From: Branchiostoma floridae
Taxonomy: Eukaryota > Chordata > Leptocardii > Amphioxiformes > Branchiostomatidae
DNA length: 64,000 nt
Direction of reading: 5' to 3'
Assembly (NCBI RefSeq): GCF_000003815.2
Contig: NC_049979.1
Span: 19,142,414 to 19,206,413, forward strand
A program made the position numbers and the translations under genes. Positions within the stretch are counted from its first letter, which is position 1; the number at the start of each line of letters is the position of its first letter. This document shows, piece by piece, positions 51,567 through 63,458 of the stretch. The notes under the pieces are model-generated. The model was given only the letters and a program-made list of their open reading frames with translations. It did no database searches and was not told the DNA's origin.

Positions 51567-51817
51567 TTGGCCGTCACCTCGTCAGGGAATTTCCCATGAC
51601 TAATGATCATGCAGGTGCATGTTCATACACGACACCACTGTCGCCGTAGACATAGAGAAGCGTGTTTTGTGTTGCTTTTCCAAAGGTTTGTGAACGTGTG
51701 ACAATGTCACAATATTTTACACTTGACGCTACGTCTACGGCGACAGTGGTGTCGTGTCTAAACATGCGCCTGCATGATAATAAGTTATGGAAAATTCCAT
51801 GACAAGCTGACGGCCAA
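51567..51817. mobile_element. Palindromic (foldback) MITE, 251 bp
   Basis: The ends TTGGCCGTCA and TGACGGCCAA are inverted. Inside, 51607-51651 and 51733-51777 form 45-base arms with only a few mismatches, around an 81-base loop. The transcript would fold into one long hairpin. No coding frame. Confidence 0.85.
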
Positions 51818-52229
51818 GTGTCAAGTGTCCTTTGAAAGTTAACTTTGAAACATTTTATTCCTGTAGGAAGCACTGTTTACAGTCATTTCCTTCCTGTAGG
51901 AGAGACTGTTTACAGTCATTTGCTCCCCTTGATATTTTTGCCTATCGAAAATCAACATACATGTATCTGCAACCAGCAATCGTTGTCTAAATCTGAATTT
52001 TCTCCAGGGAGTCCCCCTATGTCTTTCCATCAAAATCCGACATGTCGTGTTTTTTTATAGGTTACATAAAACTTATGAAATTATAAAATTATTGGCTGTA
52101 TGTGGAACATGATAATAGTTTAAATTTGTATTTCTTTTTATTCTTTTTCATGAATTTAAGTTTCCAATGTATGTCTAAAAAGCAATTACATATGCGCCAT
52201 ATCCTCCTTATACAATCCGCACCCTCCTT

Positions 52230-52840
52230 ACACAATATTTTCCTAATCTCCTGTCGGCTGTATGCAGACGACGTCGTCATTTTCTCAGAATCTAAAACAT
52301 GATGATAATGTGCACTGGACAAGCTTAACGTTTTTTTTAATGGAAGATTCAAGAATTCAAGACTAAAGAAAAGTAATGTGGTGGTTTTCAATAAATTAGG
52401 AAGGACTTTCAGAAACATCAAGTTTCCAAATGATGCATTTATACACTTTATTCAGGCCTGCCCTTGTCAGGCAGTTATTCTTTAGCTAAAAGCAACTGTC
52501 TTTAAAGACACAGAAAGCCGCCTTCGGTATCAAAACCTCATTCAGACTGCGTTATTCCCTAAAGCCATTCTTAACCTCGATAATGCACGTATCAAGTCTA
52601 TAATGTTATATGCTGTTGAGATCTGAGGCAAACATCACTCAAATAACAATTGCCATGTTGAAATATCAACATATAGAAACGCTTTGTAAAAGCATTGATC
52701 CTTAGTGCACACAGCCAATGTCTTCACGGCGAGACCGAAAGAAAATTTATTTCAAACTGTTGCCACAATTTGTCCAAGCTTTTGCCAATTAGTCGATCAC
52801 CAAAAGTCTACGTTTCACATTTTAAATCACAAACCCCACC
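52230..52840 (+). pseudogene. Decayed LINE reverse transcriptase fragment
   Basis: Frame pieces include RLYADDVVIFSES, carrying the reverse transcriptase YADD active-site motif. Next, in a shifted frame, come LDKLNVFFNG and KSNVVVFNKLGR, which match the thumb region of CR1/jockey-group LINEs, and later IKSIMLYAVEI. Stops and frameshifts interrupt it throughout. It is an old fragment in the MTIF2-PRORSD1 spacer and is immediately followed by the duplicated segment at 52841. Confidence 0.8.
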
Positions 52841-55128
52841 TATTTCGCAGAGCGCAGGACAGTGAAGAAGTGAAACCTAATGACGGTTGATGATTGACAG
52901 GACGCGTGTGAACCTGACATCTTGCTATATTGCCGGTTAATTGAAAACGTGACAAACCCTGATTTTTCCGATGACCCCGATAACCCGATGACCCCGGGGC
53001 AGAGAAAGCTGCCATAGCTTGATACAACGTTTGCTGGTTCCCACGTTGTTGTTTTTTTCAACATTTCCAAAGTGTGTTAAGAGAGATATTTACAAAAACG
53101 TAGTTGACGTGTACATCTATAAATTGATAGCACAGTATTATTAGTTATCTTTTGGACTCAAGAAATCAACGAGGAAAATATCAAGATTGACGTTGTCTGC
53201 GTTTACAGTTTTTATTTTACCATTCGTGACTGTGTAGATCTATCTTACTTTTTAGAAATTGGTTTCAAAGACGTCATTCATGTGGCATGAAATTGCGCAA
53301 TCGCATGCAATACAATGGGAAGCTTTTTTGCCTATGTGAAAAAAATGATTAAAAAATCAGGGCAAGCATCTTTATTTTTCGTAAATTTGCCATGTTTTAG
53401 CTCTATTGTGCAGCAACGCAACGGCTGAAAATTTGTTACTACGCTAGTCTTTGCTCCAACCACCTGGCATATCAATCAGTCAAGGCACAACAACAACAAC
53501 AGTCGGGGTTTCATGGAATTGTGCAAGTCTTTGTCAGTGCGACTATGTAATGGCTATGTCTACTAACGTTAGGGTGTTCTTTCTACGTGTGTTTTATACA
53601 TGACACTAGTATGTCGCTGTGGCTTTAATATAGCATGCCCGCAGTCCCCGCCACGACCAATGGAATGTTTGGAGAATATGTCCAAGCTTTCAAGTTTGGT
53701 GTGATTTTATTTTACATGTTGGCCGGTTTCCTAGCTCCCCCTTTTCCGCTATGGAATAACCCATGGTCGCTGACCAATAAGCTGCCTAGTATTCATATTG
53801 CGTAATGCAGATGAAACGTAAACCAAGCTGCTTATGAGAACAACAGTCATTTCGCTGCCAGACAGAGGGGAGACAACACATGTCTGAGACTGGTCTCTGA
53901 TGATTAATAGCAACTGCCCCCACGAAGTCAACGCATTCCCCTGCACTTCGGTAAGTAACTCAGGTTCCACCTCCGCATAGTCAAGAGGATCTTTGAATTA
54001 TTGACCGTGTTCTTTGGTTAGAGCCAGGTATAGTTAGATTGCGAATTTCATTTAATTGTTAGTTTTTGTATTTTTCAAATCTATGGGTAAATGCAATTGA
54101 CCTTTCCTTTTTGGCATTGATGTTGCAGGGGCTCGTCATAAAGATGTTTAAGAAGTAAAACTATAATACCTGCAGTTAAAAGGAAACATCTCATCATCAT
54201 GGACTTCATGGACTTATTCTATTTCTTATCACTTTTATTTCGCAGAACGCAGGACAGTGAAGAAGTGAAACCTAATGACGGTTGATGATTGACAGGACGC
54301 GTGTGAACCTGACATCTTGCTATATTGCCGGTTAATTGAAAACGTGACAAACCCTGATTTTTCCGATGACCCCGATAACCCGATGACCCCGGGGTAGAGA
54401 AAGCTGACATAGCTTGACACAACGATCTACTAACGTTAGGGTGTTCTTTCTACGTGTGTTTTACACATGATACTAGTATGTCGCTGTGGCTTTAATATAG
54501 CATGCCCGCAGTCCCCGCCACGACCAATGGAATGTTTGGAGAATATATGTCCAAGCTTTCAAGTTTGGTGTGATTTTTTTTTTACATGTTGGCCCGTTGT
54601 TTAATACTTTTCTCCTCTCTCCTAGCTCCCCCTTTTCCGCAATGGAATATAACCCATGGTCGCTGGCCAATGGGCTGCCTAGTATTCATATTGCGCAATG
54701 CAGATGAAACGTAAACCAAGCTGATTACGAGAACAACAGTCATTTCGCTGCCAGACAGAGGGGAGACAACACGTGTCTGAGACTGGTCTCTGATGATTAA
54801 TTACGACTGACCCCACGAAGTCAACTCACTCATCTGCACTTCGGTAAGTAACTCAGCTTTTACTTCTGCATAGTCAAGAGGATCTTAGAATAATGGAACG
54901 CGTTCTTTGGTCAGAGCCAGGTATAGTTAGATTATGAACTTGATTTAATTGCTAGTTTGGGATTTTTGAAATTCATACTGCAATTGACCTGTCCTTTTTG
55001 GCATTGTTGTTGCAGGGGCTCATCATAAAGATAAACAAGATCAAAAGAAGTACAACTATAATTCTTGCAGTGGAAAGGAAACATCTCATCACCATGGACG
55101 TCTTATTCTATTTCTTATCACTTTTATT
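52841..55128. repeat. Segmental tandem duplication A-x-B / A-B
   Basis: Block A occurs at 52841-53029 and 54236-54424 (189 bp each, nearly identical). Block B occurs at 53560-54235 and 54427-55128. In the second copy A and B are adjacent; in the first they are separated by 530 bp (53030-53559). So one copy gained or lost that 530 bp after duplication. Neither block encodes a recognisable protein. Confidence 0.88.
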
Positions 55129-56470
55129 ATTCTTATTCAAAAGCGAATCAACATTTTCAAATATTTTGTTGGGCTAAAGGGTTCAGGTACAGGTTAATAT
55201 GTGTGGGTCTCTGATCTTTGCACAGGTCGGGCAAATGAGATCCACACGAATTCAAGGGACGTCGGTGGCTTTCACTGAAAGACTAGCTGTATCACTGAAG
55301 GGAAGGACATCCGTGTGCAAATTGCTACAAGGGGATCGAGGCTGAGAGCCATATGCAAAACCCGAAACAACGTCGACCGAAGGAGCAAGGCCATGAGAGG
55401 GAAATGCCAGACCGGCAGCAGAGCCGCGGGCGGCCAACCGATTGCGCTGCTTTTGAGGGAAAAACTGAGTGCAGTTAGAGAATTCATGGACTGACGTACA
55501 CGTACTATCTGCGTTATTTGACTTATACGAATACGTGTTGTCTAGTCTATTAGGTCATATTTAGTAATGTAAAAAATAATTCAATTCACCTAGACAACGA
55601 TGGATATACGAATGGTGGACATCCTAACCAAACGTATATGAAAACTTTATTGACACGACAAAAGTACAGCGACTTTCGTGAGGATTATAACAACTATTTA
55701 CAGTACAGCTAAGCAGACGTATATGCATATTTACAGATATGAATAAGTCAACATGCTGTTTCTAGCATTCCATTTACATAATTCGAACATTGCCTTCAAA
55801 TGTCTTGAGTTACAAACGAACTTTTACCAATCTAACGTTTGCGGGAGTTTCTTAACGATAAAAATACACGTCCGTGCAGCCGTTTACTTTTGGGTTGTAG
55901 CAGCCGTTTACTTTTGGGCTGTAGCAGCCTTTCACTCCGTCACTTACAAGAAGATACAACGCAACGTTTGCTAGATGTAATTAGTCTGTAGTATTGTACT
56001 ATGATTGTTATTCTTAAACAGTTATTCGTTTGATGACGTGAACTACAACAGACCGAGATGTACTTAGTCTAGTAATATGAGCGATATTGAATGATGTGTG
56101 TAGCTGTCTGTCAGGTAAGGCAGGATACAAAGACGAGAGATTTCAACGGCAGTTCAGGAGAGCAGACATTTGTCTAGTACTGAGACAGAATGTGAATACA
56201 AGAGATTTCTAAGGTAAGAGAGTTCAGTTCAGGAGAGGCAATAGAGAACTTCAGTTAAGGCCAAAGAGAGATAGCATTATTATGAAGTCTATTATATTGT
56301 TAAAAGTCTTCTGTACCCAGCGTGCGGAAATTCTTGTCTCTTCATTGTCATTTCTTTATCCTTCATGTGCTGATCTTCGAATTTCAGTTGGCAACTAAAG
56401 GAACCTGTATATATTTGTTACATGTCTAAGCCTCTGTCGTTGGGGATCTCGTCGTAACTTTCTTAACTTT
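55129..56470. other. Intergenic DNA, no gene recognised
   Basis: A somewhat GC-richer stretch at 55230-55490 has short open frames on both strands but no family features. Near 55878-55935 a 24-bp unit (CAGCCGTTTACTTTTGGG...) repeats about 2.5 times. Confidence 0.45.
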
Positions 56471-56980
56471 ACAACACACTAACCCTTCATGCTTGTGGCT
56501 CTTGCCGTCCTGCCGTTTCCGACAAGAGTACAAGATCATATTTCCTAACCATCCCATCCAATCCCTTCATACAACACACTAACCCTTCATGCTTGTGTCT
56601 CTTGCCGTCCTGCCGCTTCCGACAAGAGTACAAGATCCTATTTCCTAACCATCTCATCCAATCCCTTCATACAACACACTAACCCTTCATGCTTGTGTCT
56701 CTTGCCGTCCTGCCGCTTCCGACAAGAGTACAAGATCATATTTCCTAACCATCCCATCCAATCCCTTCATACAACACACTAACCCTTCGTGCTTGTGGTC
56801 TTGCCGTCCTGCCGTTTCCGACAAGACCACAAGATCACGTTTCCTAACCATCCAATTCCTTCATACAACACACTAAGCCTTCATGCTTGTGGCTCTTGCC
56901 GTCCTGTCGTTTCCGATGAGACCACAAGATCACGTTTCCTAGTCATCTCATAACTTCATACAACACACCAATCCGTCATA
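56471..56980. repeat. 100-bp tandem repeat, ~5 units
   Basis: ACAACACACTAACCCTTCAT recurs at 56471, 56571 and 56671; close variants start at 56771, 56865 and 56960. The first units have a period of exactly 100 bp and the later ones about 95. It lies about 0.4 kb upstream of PRORSD1. Confidence 0.93.
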
Positions 56981-57020
56981 TTCCAAATGGCGCCAGCGCC
57001 ACCCTTCCCGTCATACACCG

Positions 57021-57397
57021 TAAAACAAAATGGCGGCGCCCATAAAAGCCAACGAAAACAGAACAGGTTTTGCTACCGCAAACCTGTAATAATTCTGTTG
57101 CCCACATGTCCTGAGCAAATGAGAGGTCAACTGAGGTGAAAGATTTTATAGGGCGTCTACTGCACAAAAAGTATTGCCTTCTAGGATTTGCACAATTGGT
57201 CACATAAGAGTTACAATTTTGTCAATCCAAAATCTTACAAAGCAATTTATATAGAGTTCTTATAAAGCGCAAAGTTTGTATTTCGTACAATGTTCAGTTA
57301 TTTTTGATGTAAGAAAAGATTTGGCTGACAGATATTTTAGGCATTATTTTGACTAGAGGAGACGATTTGAAAGGTTGAAAGGTCAAAGGTTTCCAAG
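57021..57397 (+). promoter_or_regulatory. Candidate PRORSD1 promoter region with YY1-type motif
   Basis: AAAATGGCGGC at 57027-57037 is a strong YY1-like motif upstream of the PRORSD1 start codon, which itself lies in AAGATGGCAGC. No TATA box at a convincing distance. Function is inferred from motif only. Confidence 0.4.
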
Positions 57398-60242
57398 ATG
57401 GCAGCGGGAGAGTTGGGAGGTAGAGCCGAGCTGGAGACCGAGCTGGAAAAACTCGGCATTCAAACGGAAACTATCGAACATCCGGAGGTAAGGACGATTT
57501 TTATATCATAGGGTGACAAAAGGAACGATTGTAGTGGTTGGGGTGACGAAATCATGGCGGGAAAGATTGATAAAAGGGTACGACAGCTGGGCGGTGCCGA
57601 ATTTCCATCCTGTTAGGGAGTGTGTCATCTGGAGCTGGTTATGTGTATGATTTGTTTACTCAGCTTGAAAATGTAGGTCAACCTGCATGCCTTAGCTTTT
57701 GTTAGCTCTGGGTGTCGTTGAACTTTCTGAAAATAGGTCGTCAGCGACAAATGTGGTACTAAAACGTATGTCTATGAAAAGGCTGAGCTGAAGATTTTTT
57801 TTACAATAAGTAACGGGAGGGGGCCATACTTCGACAGGGGTCCAAAGTTCGACAGGTTTTAAAAATCATTGTTGCGGAGAAATGCATAGAGGCCTGCACA
57901 TGAGAAGTACACTAGCTGTAGACTAAACCTTGTTGTAAATAACTACAAAGGCGGGGTATGTGTCGAAATTAGCAAGTCCCACAGATAACGATTGAAAAAC
58001 TTGCACAAGTTTGACGCCTTCCGTGCAAGTTGACGAGCGAACGTATCGAGACCATGGCCCGGGAAACTCTTGAATTATTCTTCGCAAAATACGACATGTG
58101 AAAAAATATCACCACACATAGAAATGATGTTTATTAGCCTTCCGAAAAATAATATCTGTGTTCTGTTCTGCCTTTAACTGGCTTGGATAAACGGAGCTAA
58201 AATGATGCCACAATGTTCAGCCAGTCGGGGCCCCGCCATTTTACTATCACGCACGCAGGCGGGCGAGCGATGCTCAACACGTTGAACTCAGTCAACCCGT
58301 CCGTAGAGCGACAAACATTCAAGAAAAATCGATCTCTACCGACTAAAAAATCCTGTAGCCGTTGCTGCTGCCAAAAGACAGGATGAAATGGCAATCAAGG
58401 AAGCCGAAAAGCGAAAATGCCGTCACAGTCCAACGTAACACTGCGCTGCCGTTTTGCGGCAAGTTGGTCTCACCGTGAGAGGTAAACGTTTTAACACACC
58501 GTATTTGAATAAGTCGCGTAATACAAAATATGACCCATATTTGGTACAAAAAAAATATAATGAAGACTTTTAGTGCTATTCTATTTGCATAAGTTGTTTA
58601 AAAATGCACGGCGATGGTCTGGTTGTTACTATGTCGGAGTTTGGACCCCTTTTTTGTGTTGGAACGTTCTGCTAGGACGCAAGCCGAAAACCTGCCGTAA
58701 GTTTCGTGCGCTGTCAAAGTACAGTGCGGAACGCTACTGTTAAATGAAATATATATCTGTACAGCTTCAATAACAGTTATATGGATGCATACAAGATCTT
58801 AACTTGTTTTTGATGAGTTCACTGTAAAATGTACATTGACAAAAGCCATGCGCATCCACTTAGAACGGGTGTCGAAGTATGGCCCCCTCCCGTTAATAAT
58901 CTAACGTTAGATTCTTTTGCACTAACGGGTTATGTTATGGATTTTTTTAACGGTATTGATACTGAGGAGGATGTTCCTGTCATAAGGGCTTCTTCATGCA
59001 CTATTGACAGGGATGGTTTGGAACCAATCAGAAACCAAGGAATGGCACCAATGATACTGATAGCTTACCACGATGATCCTGACGATGATCTTGTGAATAA
59101 CAACTTAATAACATCACATGATCTTGATCTTAACAATAACTTGTATCAACATTCCCAATTATAATCAACTGTTGAATGGATGTAACATTATATGGATTCC
59201 ATACTAATCACTGCATTTCTAGACTGTCAGACTTTTTCTATCAATAACACTTCTAGTGCACTATTGATCATGTTAACAGCCATTTGGAAATGCAGACATT
59301 TAAAAAAATGTCTTTATGTTGTTTACATTGTTTCAGGTATTAACAGTAGATGTGATGGTAAAGTATTACAAATGCATCACATGTATCAGGTGCACACACA
59401 TTAATTGTCCATTTCCCCCAGGTGTTCACAGTGGAGGAGATGATGAAGTATGTGTCACATGCACCAGGTGCTCACTCCAAGAACTTGTTCCTCAGAGACA
59501 AGAAGAAAAAGAACCTCTGGGTTTTGACTATTCTTCACAATAGACAGGTCAGTAATATAACTTATGTGGTGTAAAGTGTTACTCATCCTTATTTATGCAA
59601 TGTTGGCTCAGCTGTTCTGGGAAAGTAACACAACTGTATTTTTGGGACATTTTATGTCTCTTATGGCACTTTTCTGCACAGACAGTATAGTAGGTTTGAA
59701 CCTTTTAACTCATTTCTATATTTAGTTATTTATGTTTTTGTTCAATGGAAAAGACAGAACAGATAATTGTCTTTTTACAACTTTTTTCTTGCAAAACTAA
59801 ACTAGCATTTCTTTTTTTTACATGTATGAGAACTGAAAGAAATGCATATACATTGGGAGTAAAACAATACATTTAAAAGAGATAGATTACAGTATAAGAT
59901 GTCAATGTCATATTTTTGTGCTACATGCAGGTAAATCTAGGCTGGTTAGCCAAACAACTCGGTGCGGGATCTGGCGGCGTTCGCTTCGCTGATGAGTCCA
60001 TCATGCTGGAGAAACTGGGCGTCGGGCAAGGCTGCGTGACCCCTCTCGCGCTCTTCAATGACAAGAAGGGCGAGATCAAGTTCCTCCTGGATGCAGACAT
60101 CGCGGAGGGCAGTCACGAGAAGATTTTCTGCCACCCGATGACGAACGCTGCTTCCATGGGGATGTCTGTTCAGGACTTCCTCAAGTTTGTCAAGGCAACA
60201 GGACATGAACCTAAACTAATACAATTTGAACCACTAGTATGA
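57398..60242 (+). CDS. PRORSD1: Prolyl-tRNA synthetase-associated domain protein (YbaK/ProX family)
   Basis: Exons 57398-57487, 59422-59547 and 59931-60242 join in phase 0 to 175 residues, close to the known family length. The N-terminus MAAGELGGRAELETELEKLG leads into the conserved body: VFTVEEMMKYVSH, GAHSKNLFLRDKKKKNLWVL, then VNLGWLAKQLGAGSGGVRFA, a GQGCVTPLALFND block and FCHPMTNAASMGMSVQDFL. The K in SKNLFLRDKK and the GxxTPLAL motif match the INS/YbaK/ProX trans-editing fold, which hydrolyses mischarged aminoacyl-tRNA such as Ala-tRNAPro; activity of the animal protein is inferred. AATAAA at 60440-60445 is a good polyadenylation signal. Intron 1 contains a transposon. A decayed partial copy of exon 2 precedes the real exon 2. 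Confidence 0.97.
57813..58893. mobile_element. 1.1-kb non-autonomous element in PRORSD1 intron 1
   Basis: The left end ACGGGAGGGGGCCATACTTC and the right end are exact inverted copies for about 24 bp. TA stands on both sides (57811-57812 and 58894-58895). Subterminal GGGGTCCAAA at left and TTTGGACCCC at 58640 are also inverted. The interior lacks a transposase frame. Confidence 0.83.
59337..59403 (+). pseudogene. Decayed duplicate of PRORSD1 exon 2 start
   Basis: After TTTCAG, the bases at 59337-59400 align with the first part of exon 2 (59422-59485): VLTVDVMVKY versus VFTVEEMMKY, and CACATGTATCAGGTGC versus CACATGCACCAGGTGC. A stop codon (TAA) near 59401 and a frame shift make it non-coding. 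It lies directly upstream of the real exon. Confidence 0.65.
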
Positions 60243-60245
60243 TCA

Positions 60246-61078
60246 AGATGTTACCTGAATACTGTTGCAAAGCCATGTGCATACCATTTTAATTTGTTGG
60301 TCTTCAGATTCAAAGAATACTGAAATGGAACATCAACATGGAAACAGAGTCTGATAAAAACCAAGAAAATAGATTGGTTTGGTCTAATGGATTATTTCTA
60401 CTTACACCTGGTTTAACGTTTCTTTCTTTTAAAGTTGTAAATAAACTTAAAACTTAACTTGTCTTGGAGATGGGTGTGCTGCTAGCCAGGCAAATGTCTA
60501 CCTCTGTAGTATATGTTGTTTGAGAAAGGTGTAGTTTGGGTATTTTTGGTTGATAGTTTTCAAAAGTGGTTACATCTAACAGAATACTGCTGACCTTTTT
60601 TTGATATTGCACGAGTTAAGAACTATGGATGGCTAAATTGGTATGACTTTTGTGCCGAATAAAAATGGTAGGATTTGCTGTGCATCGCGTCTGTTGAAAA
60701 CATGGTGGGAAAGTTTGAAAAGCTGAGATGTGCAGGAGCCTGCAGCAATTCATTTGATAGCCCCTAGCTTAATTGAAAACATTCATATACCTAGGTGAAA
60801 CATGCATTAATTTTGGAGTGTGATAATTAATTGATAAGCTATATGATAGGTAGTGTTTTATAGGTGTGATTTAACTTTAAAGTGTGATAATTTATTGATA
60901 AGCTATATGATAGGTAGTATTTTAGAAGTCTGATCAAGAAGGTTCTATGTTGAATACAGGAATGTCACCTGTATGTGGCTGTTATACAGGATTAATATTA
61001 AGTAATCATGACTTTCTCAAAGGCTGGTTGTGTGTAGCTCCCAAAGCTGTTCCCGGCTGAAGTGAAATACAAAATCAG
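60246..61078. other. Non-coding DNA downstream of PRORSD1
   Basis: Mostly AT-rich. At 60820-60930 a block of about 45 bp (GTGTGATAATT...TGATAGGTAGT) is present twice in tandem with a 66-bp offset. No gene seen. Confidence 0.5.
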
Positions 61079-61225
61079 TACTCTCCAAGCAGAGGTTGGT
61101 TGAAAAAATCGTGACCTTTTCTTTTCATCCATTTTTTATCAACCGACTTTTCCACCAAAAAAAGTTGGTCGATAAAAAGCAAAGGAAAGTCACAATTTTT
61201 TCCAACAACCTCTGCTTGGAGAGTA
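61079..61225. mobile_element. 147-bp MITE with 9-bp target duplication
   Basis: The ends TACTCTCCAAGCAGAGGTTG and its inverted copy match for about 38 bp with few differences. CAAAATCAG lies exactly outside both ends (61070-61078 and 61226-61234). Small size and a near-complete palindrome mark a MITE. The 9-bp duplication would fit MULE-like or Merlin-like elements; not assigned. Confidence 0.92.
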
Positions 61226-61499
61226 CAAAATCAGCTCTTTAAGTATCATGTTATAACAGTAGCTAGTTGTTGTTCTTTATGCCATAGAAGTGCTTTACTA
61301 ACTGATTCATCTTAGAAGCAATCATGTTTAAATGTGAAAATACTAACTCCTTGCAAAGCATTTGATTTTTCATTCTGGGAATAAAGCAAAACTTAAAGTA
61401 CTCTCTTGTGTCCGTTTTGTTACAGTATATTTCATGTGAATGATATAGTCAATGTGTGCATGGTACATCCACACATGCTTGAGTCTCCCCAGAACACGA

Positions 61500-62010
61500 G
61501 TACATACACACAGGTCCTAGAGCTCAACACTGTCCACACATGTAACCACACCTGTCCCTGGTGTTGAACACCACACACAGGTAAACACAGCTGTCCGTGG
61601 CACTGAACACCACACACAGGTAACTGCAGCTGTCCCTGGTGCTGAACACCACACACAGGCAAAGAGACCTGTCCCTGGTGCTGAACACAATCCACACACA
61701 GGTAGCCACATCTGTCCCTAGTATTGGGCATCATTAGCAAACAGGTAAACACACCTGTCCTTGGTGCTGAACATCATCCACACTAGTACAAGTAACCACA
61801 GCTGCCCCTAGTGCTGAACACTATCCACACAGGTAAGCAAAGCTGTATCTGGTGCAGAACACGAAACACACACGTGAACACATCTGGCCCTGGTGCTGAA
61901 CACCATCCACACACAGATACATGTACAAAGACATGTTGTTGGTTCTGAACACTTTCCAAACACGACTTAACATACCTGTCCTTGGTGCTGAACACGCGCA
62001 CGCACCTGCC
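61500..62010. repeat. Minisatellite, 39-48-bp units, ~11 copies
   Basis: Units read roughly CTGTCCCTGGTGCTGAACAC followed by a variable CACACACAGGTAAACA segment. Length varies from 39 to 48 bp. Open frames on the minus strand in this stretch reflect the repeat and show no protein family. Confidence 0.85.
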
Positions 62011-62304
62011 CATCTCCCACGCACACATGCCTTGATGACGCTACTTTGACGTCCACAGGGTTTGACACTTGTCATCCTGTCGTGTCCCTTATTAGCCCCG
62101 TGTGGCGCACTCGTGTCCATGACAACGTTCCTAATAGGCTTGCGGATGTCTGTCACACACCCCTAGGCCCTTCACTTCACTTAGGATCAAATTGATCTAA
62201 TAGTTTATAATGACCCAGACAGGTTAAGCAGCGGATCTGAGAATAAACCTCTTCTTTATTCCGTGGTTGCTGAAAACGGACGTGTTGCTTTGTTGGTGGA
62301 AAAA

Positions 62305-63458
62305 ATGAACCGATTCATCATATGCCTGTTACCAAGTCTACTGTTCTGGTGGACACCAATAGGTATGTGTTTTGCACTTGTTTTTGTCTGTTTATTTCGT
62401 CTGGCTTCAATAGCCACTGTGCAAGCATAGAGATTTGTAATTAGCATGCTCTAAAGAATATGATACGATAAAAGAGAATTTCGTAAGGCCTTTTACAACT
62501 ATATGGATAAATACGAGTGAATACAATTATTTCATCATAGTAAGGACAAGACACATGAATATGGGTATCTAGAAAGTCGGGTTTAATCACCGTTTACACT
62601 TCAGTTTCTAACACCTAATGATTCTGTAATCTGTATGCCTATTTGTACACCGTATGGGTTATCTACTATCATAGTATCATTGAACCGATTTTTAGGATAA
62701 AGCATATTGAATTCGTTTGAGCAAGGAGACAGAAATATCATCGGAATAAGCGAGCCCCTCCATAAAAGGTTTCTCAAATTAGAAATGCATAAAATTATTA
62801 CTTACATGTACATATGATTAGCTGAAACATTGTCATGTTATCTTGTTCTCAGTGACTATTCTGCCTGTGTTGGAAGCCCGGCCAGTGACGGTCGGACCCA
62901 TACACCAGACACACGAGGAGTCCACTACTGCTGTGTCACCTGATGATTCATACTGGACAGAATCTGGTGAGAAATCCCCCACGGCGTGACCATATGTTAC
63001 TCGTTAGCTGCTACATAAACGATTAACGTCAAATGTGTTTCAATAATTACCACTAAAATGACTTAAGAAAATGGTTTCAGTATAAAGACGACCACTATAA
63101 AACAAAATAATGCTTCGGTCAATGGGGAAAATAATCTGAAGTACCACCAACTAGTCTTGTCTAAGAGTAACTATGACGACATGTTGATCGTGTATCCTAC
63201 AATTCAATTTGCTGTGGTTTTATTACACTCACTGAATCACTTTGAAGAGAATATGTGAAAATCACCTGTTATTTCTGTACAATCAATGAACGAGAAAACG
63301 ATTATATTTTGGAGATGATAATGATGTTTCCTGGTAAAGTATCATCAGCTCATAAAGCGAATGCACTTTAACATTGCTAGGATTGGATTCGACAACGGCC
63401 TTCTACAAAGTCCTCTTTGAGGAGAAACCCGACGGCGTCATTGACAACGTCACAATGG
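62305..63458 (+). CDS. 5' exons of a secreted or membrane protein gene
   Basis: Three exons, 62305-62362, 62853-62966 and 63381-63458, join through GT/AG sites, all with phase-1 introns. Exon 1 encodes MNRFIICLLPSLLFWWTPI, a clear signal peptide. Exon 2 continues with a Thr/Ser/acidic stretch (HEESTTAVSPDDSYWTESG). Exon 3 gives LDSTTAFYKVLFEEKPDG and an N-glycosylation sequon (NVT). The gene runs past exon 3 and its remaining exons are probably outside the window. Symmetric phase-1 exons are common in extracellular proteins that grow by exon shuffling. I do not recognise the family and assign no function. Confidence 0.68.

Noticed and set aside
55252-55490. Small hydrophobic minus-strand protein
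   Set aside because: Two overlapping frames are equally open, with no splice context or conserved features.
61432-62156. Cys/Val-rich minus-strand frames as a repeat protein
   Set aside because: Several frames are open at once because of the CA/GT-rich minisatellite; no signal peptide or splice support.
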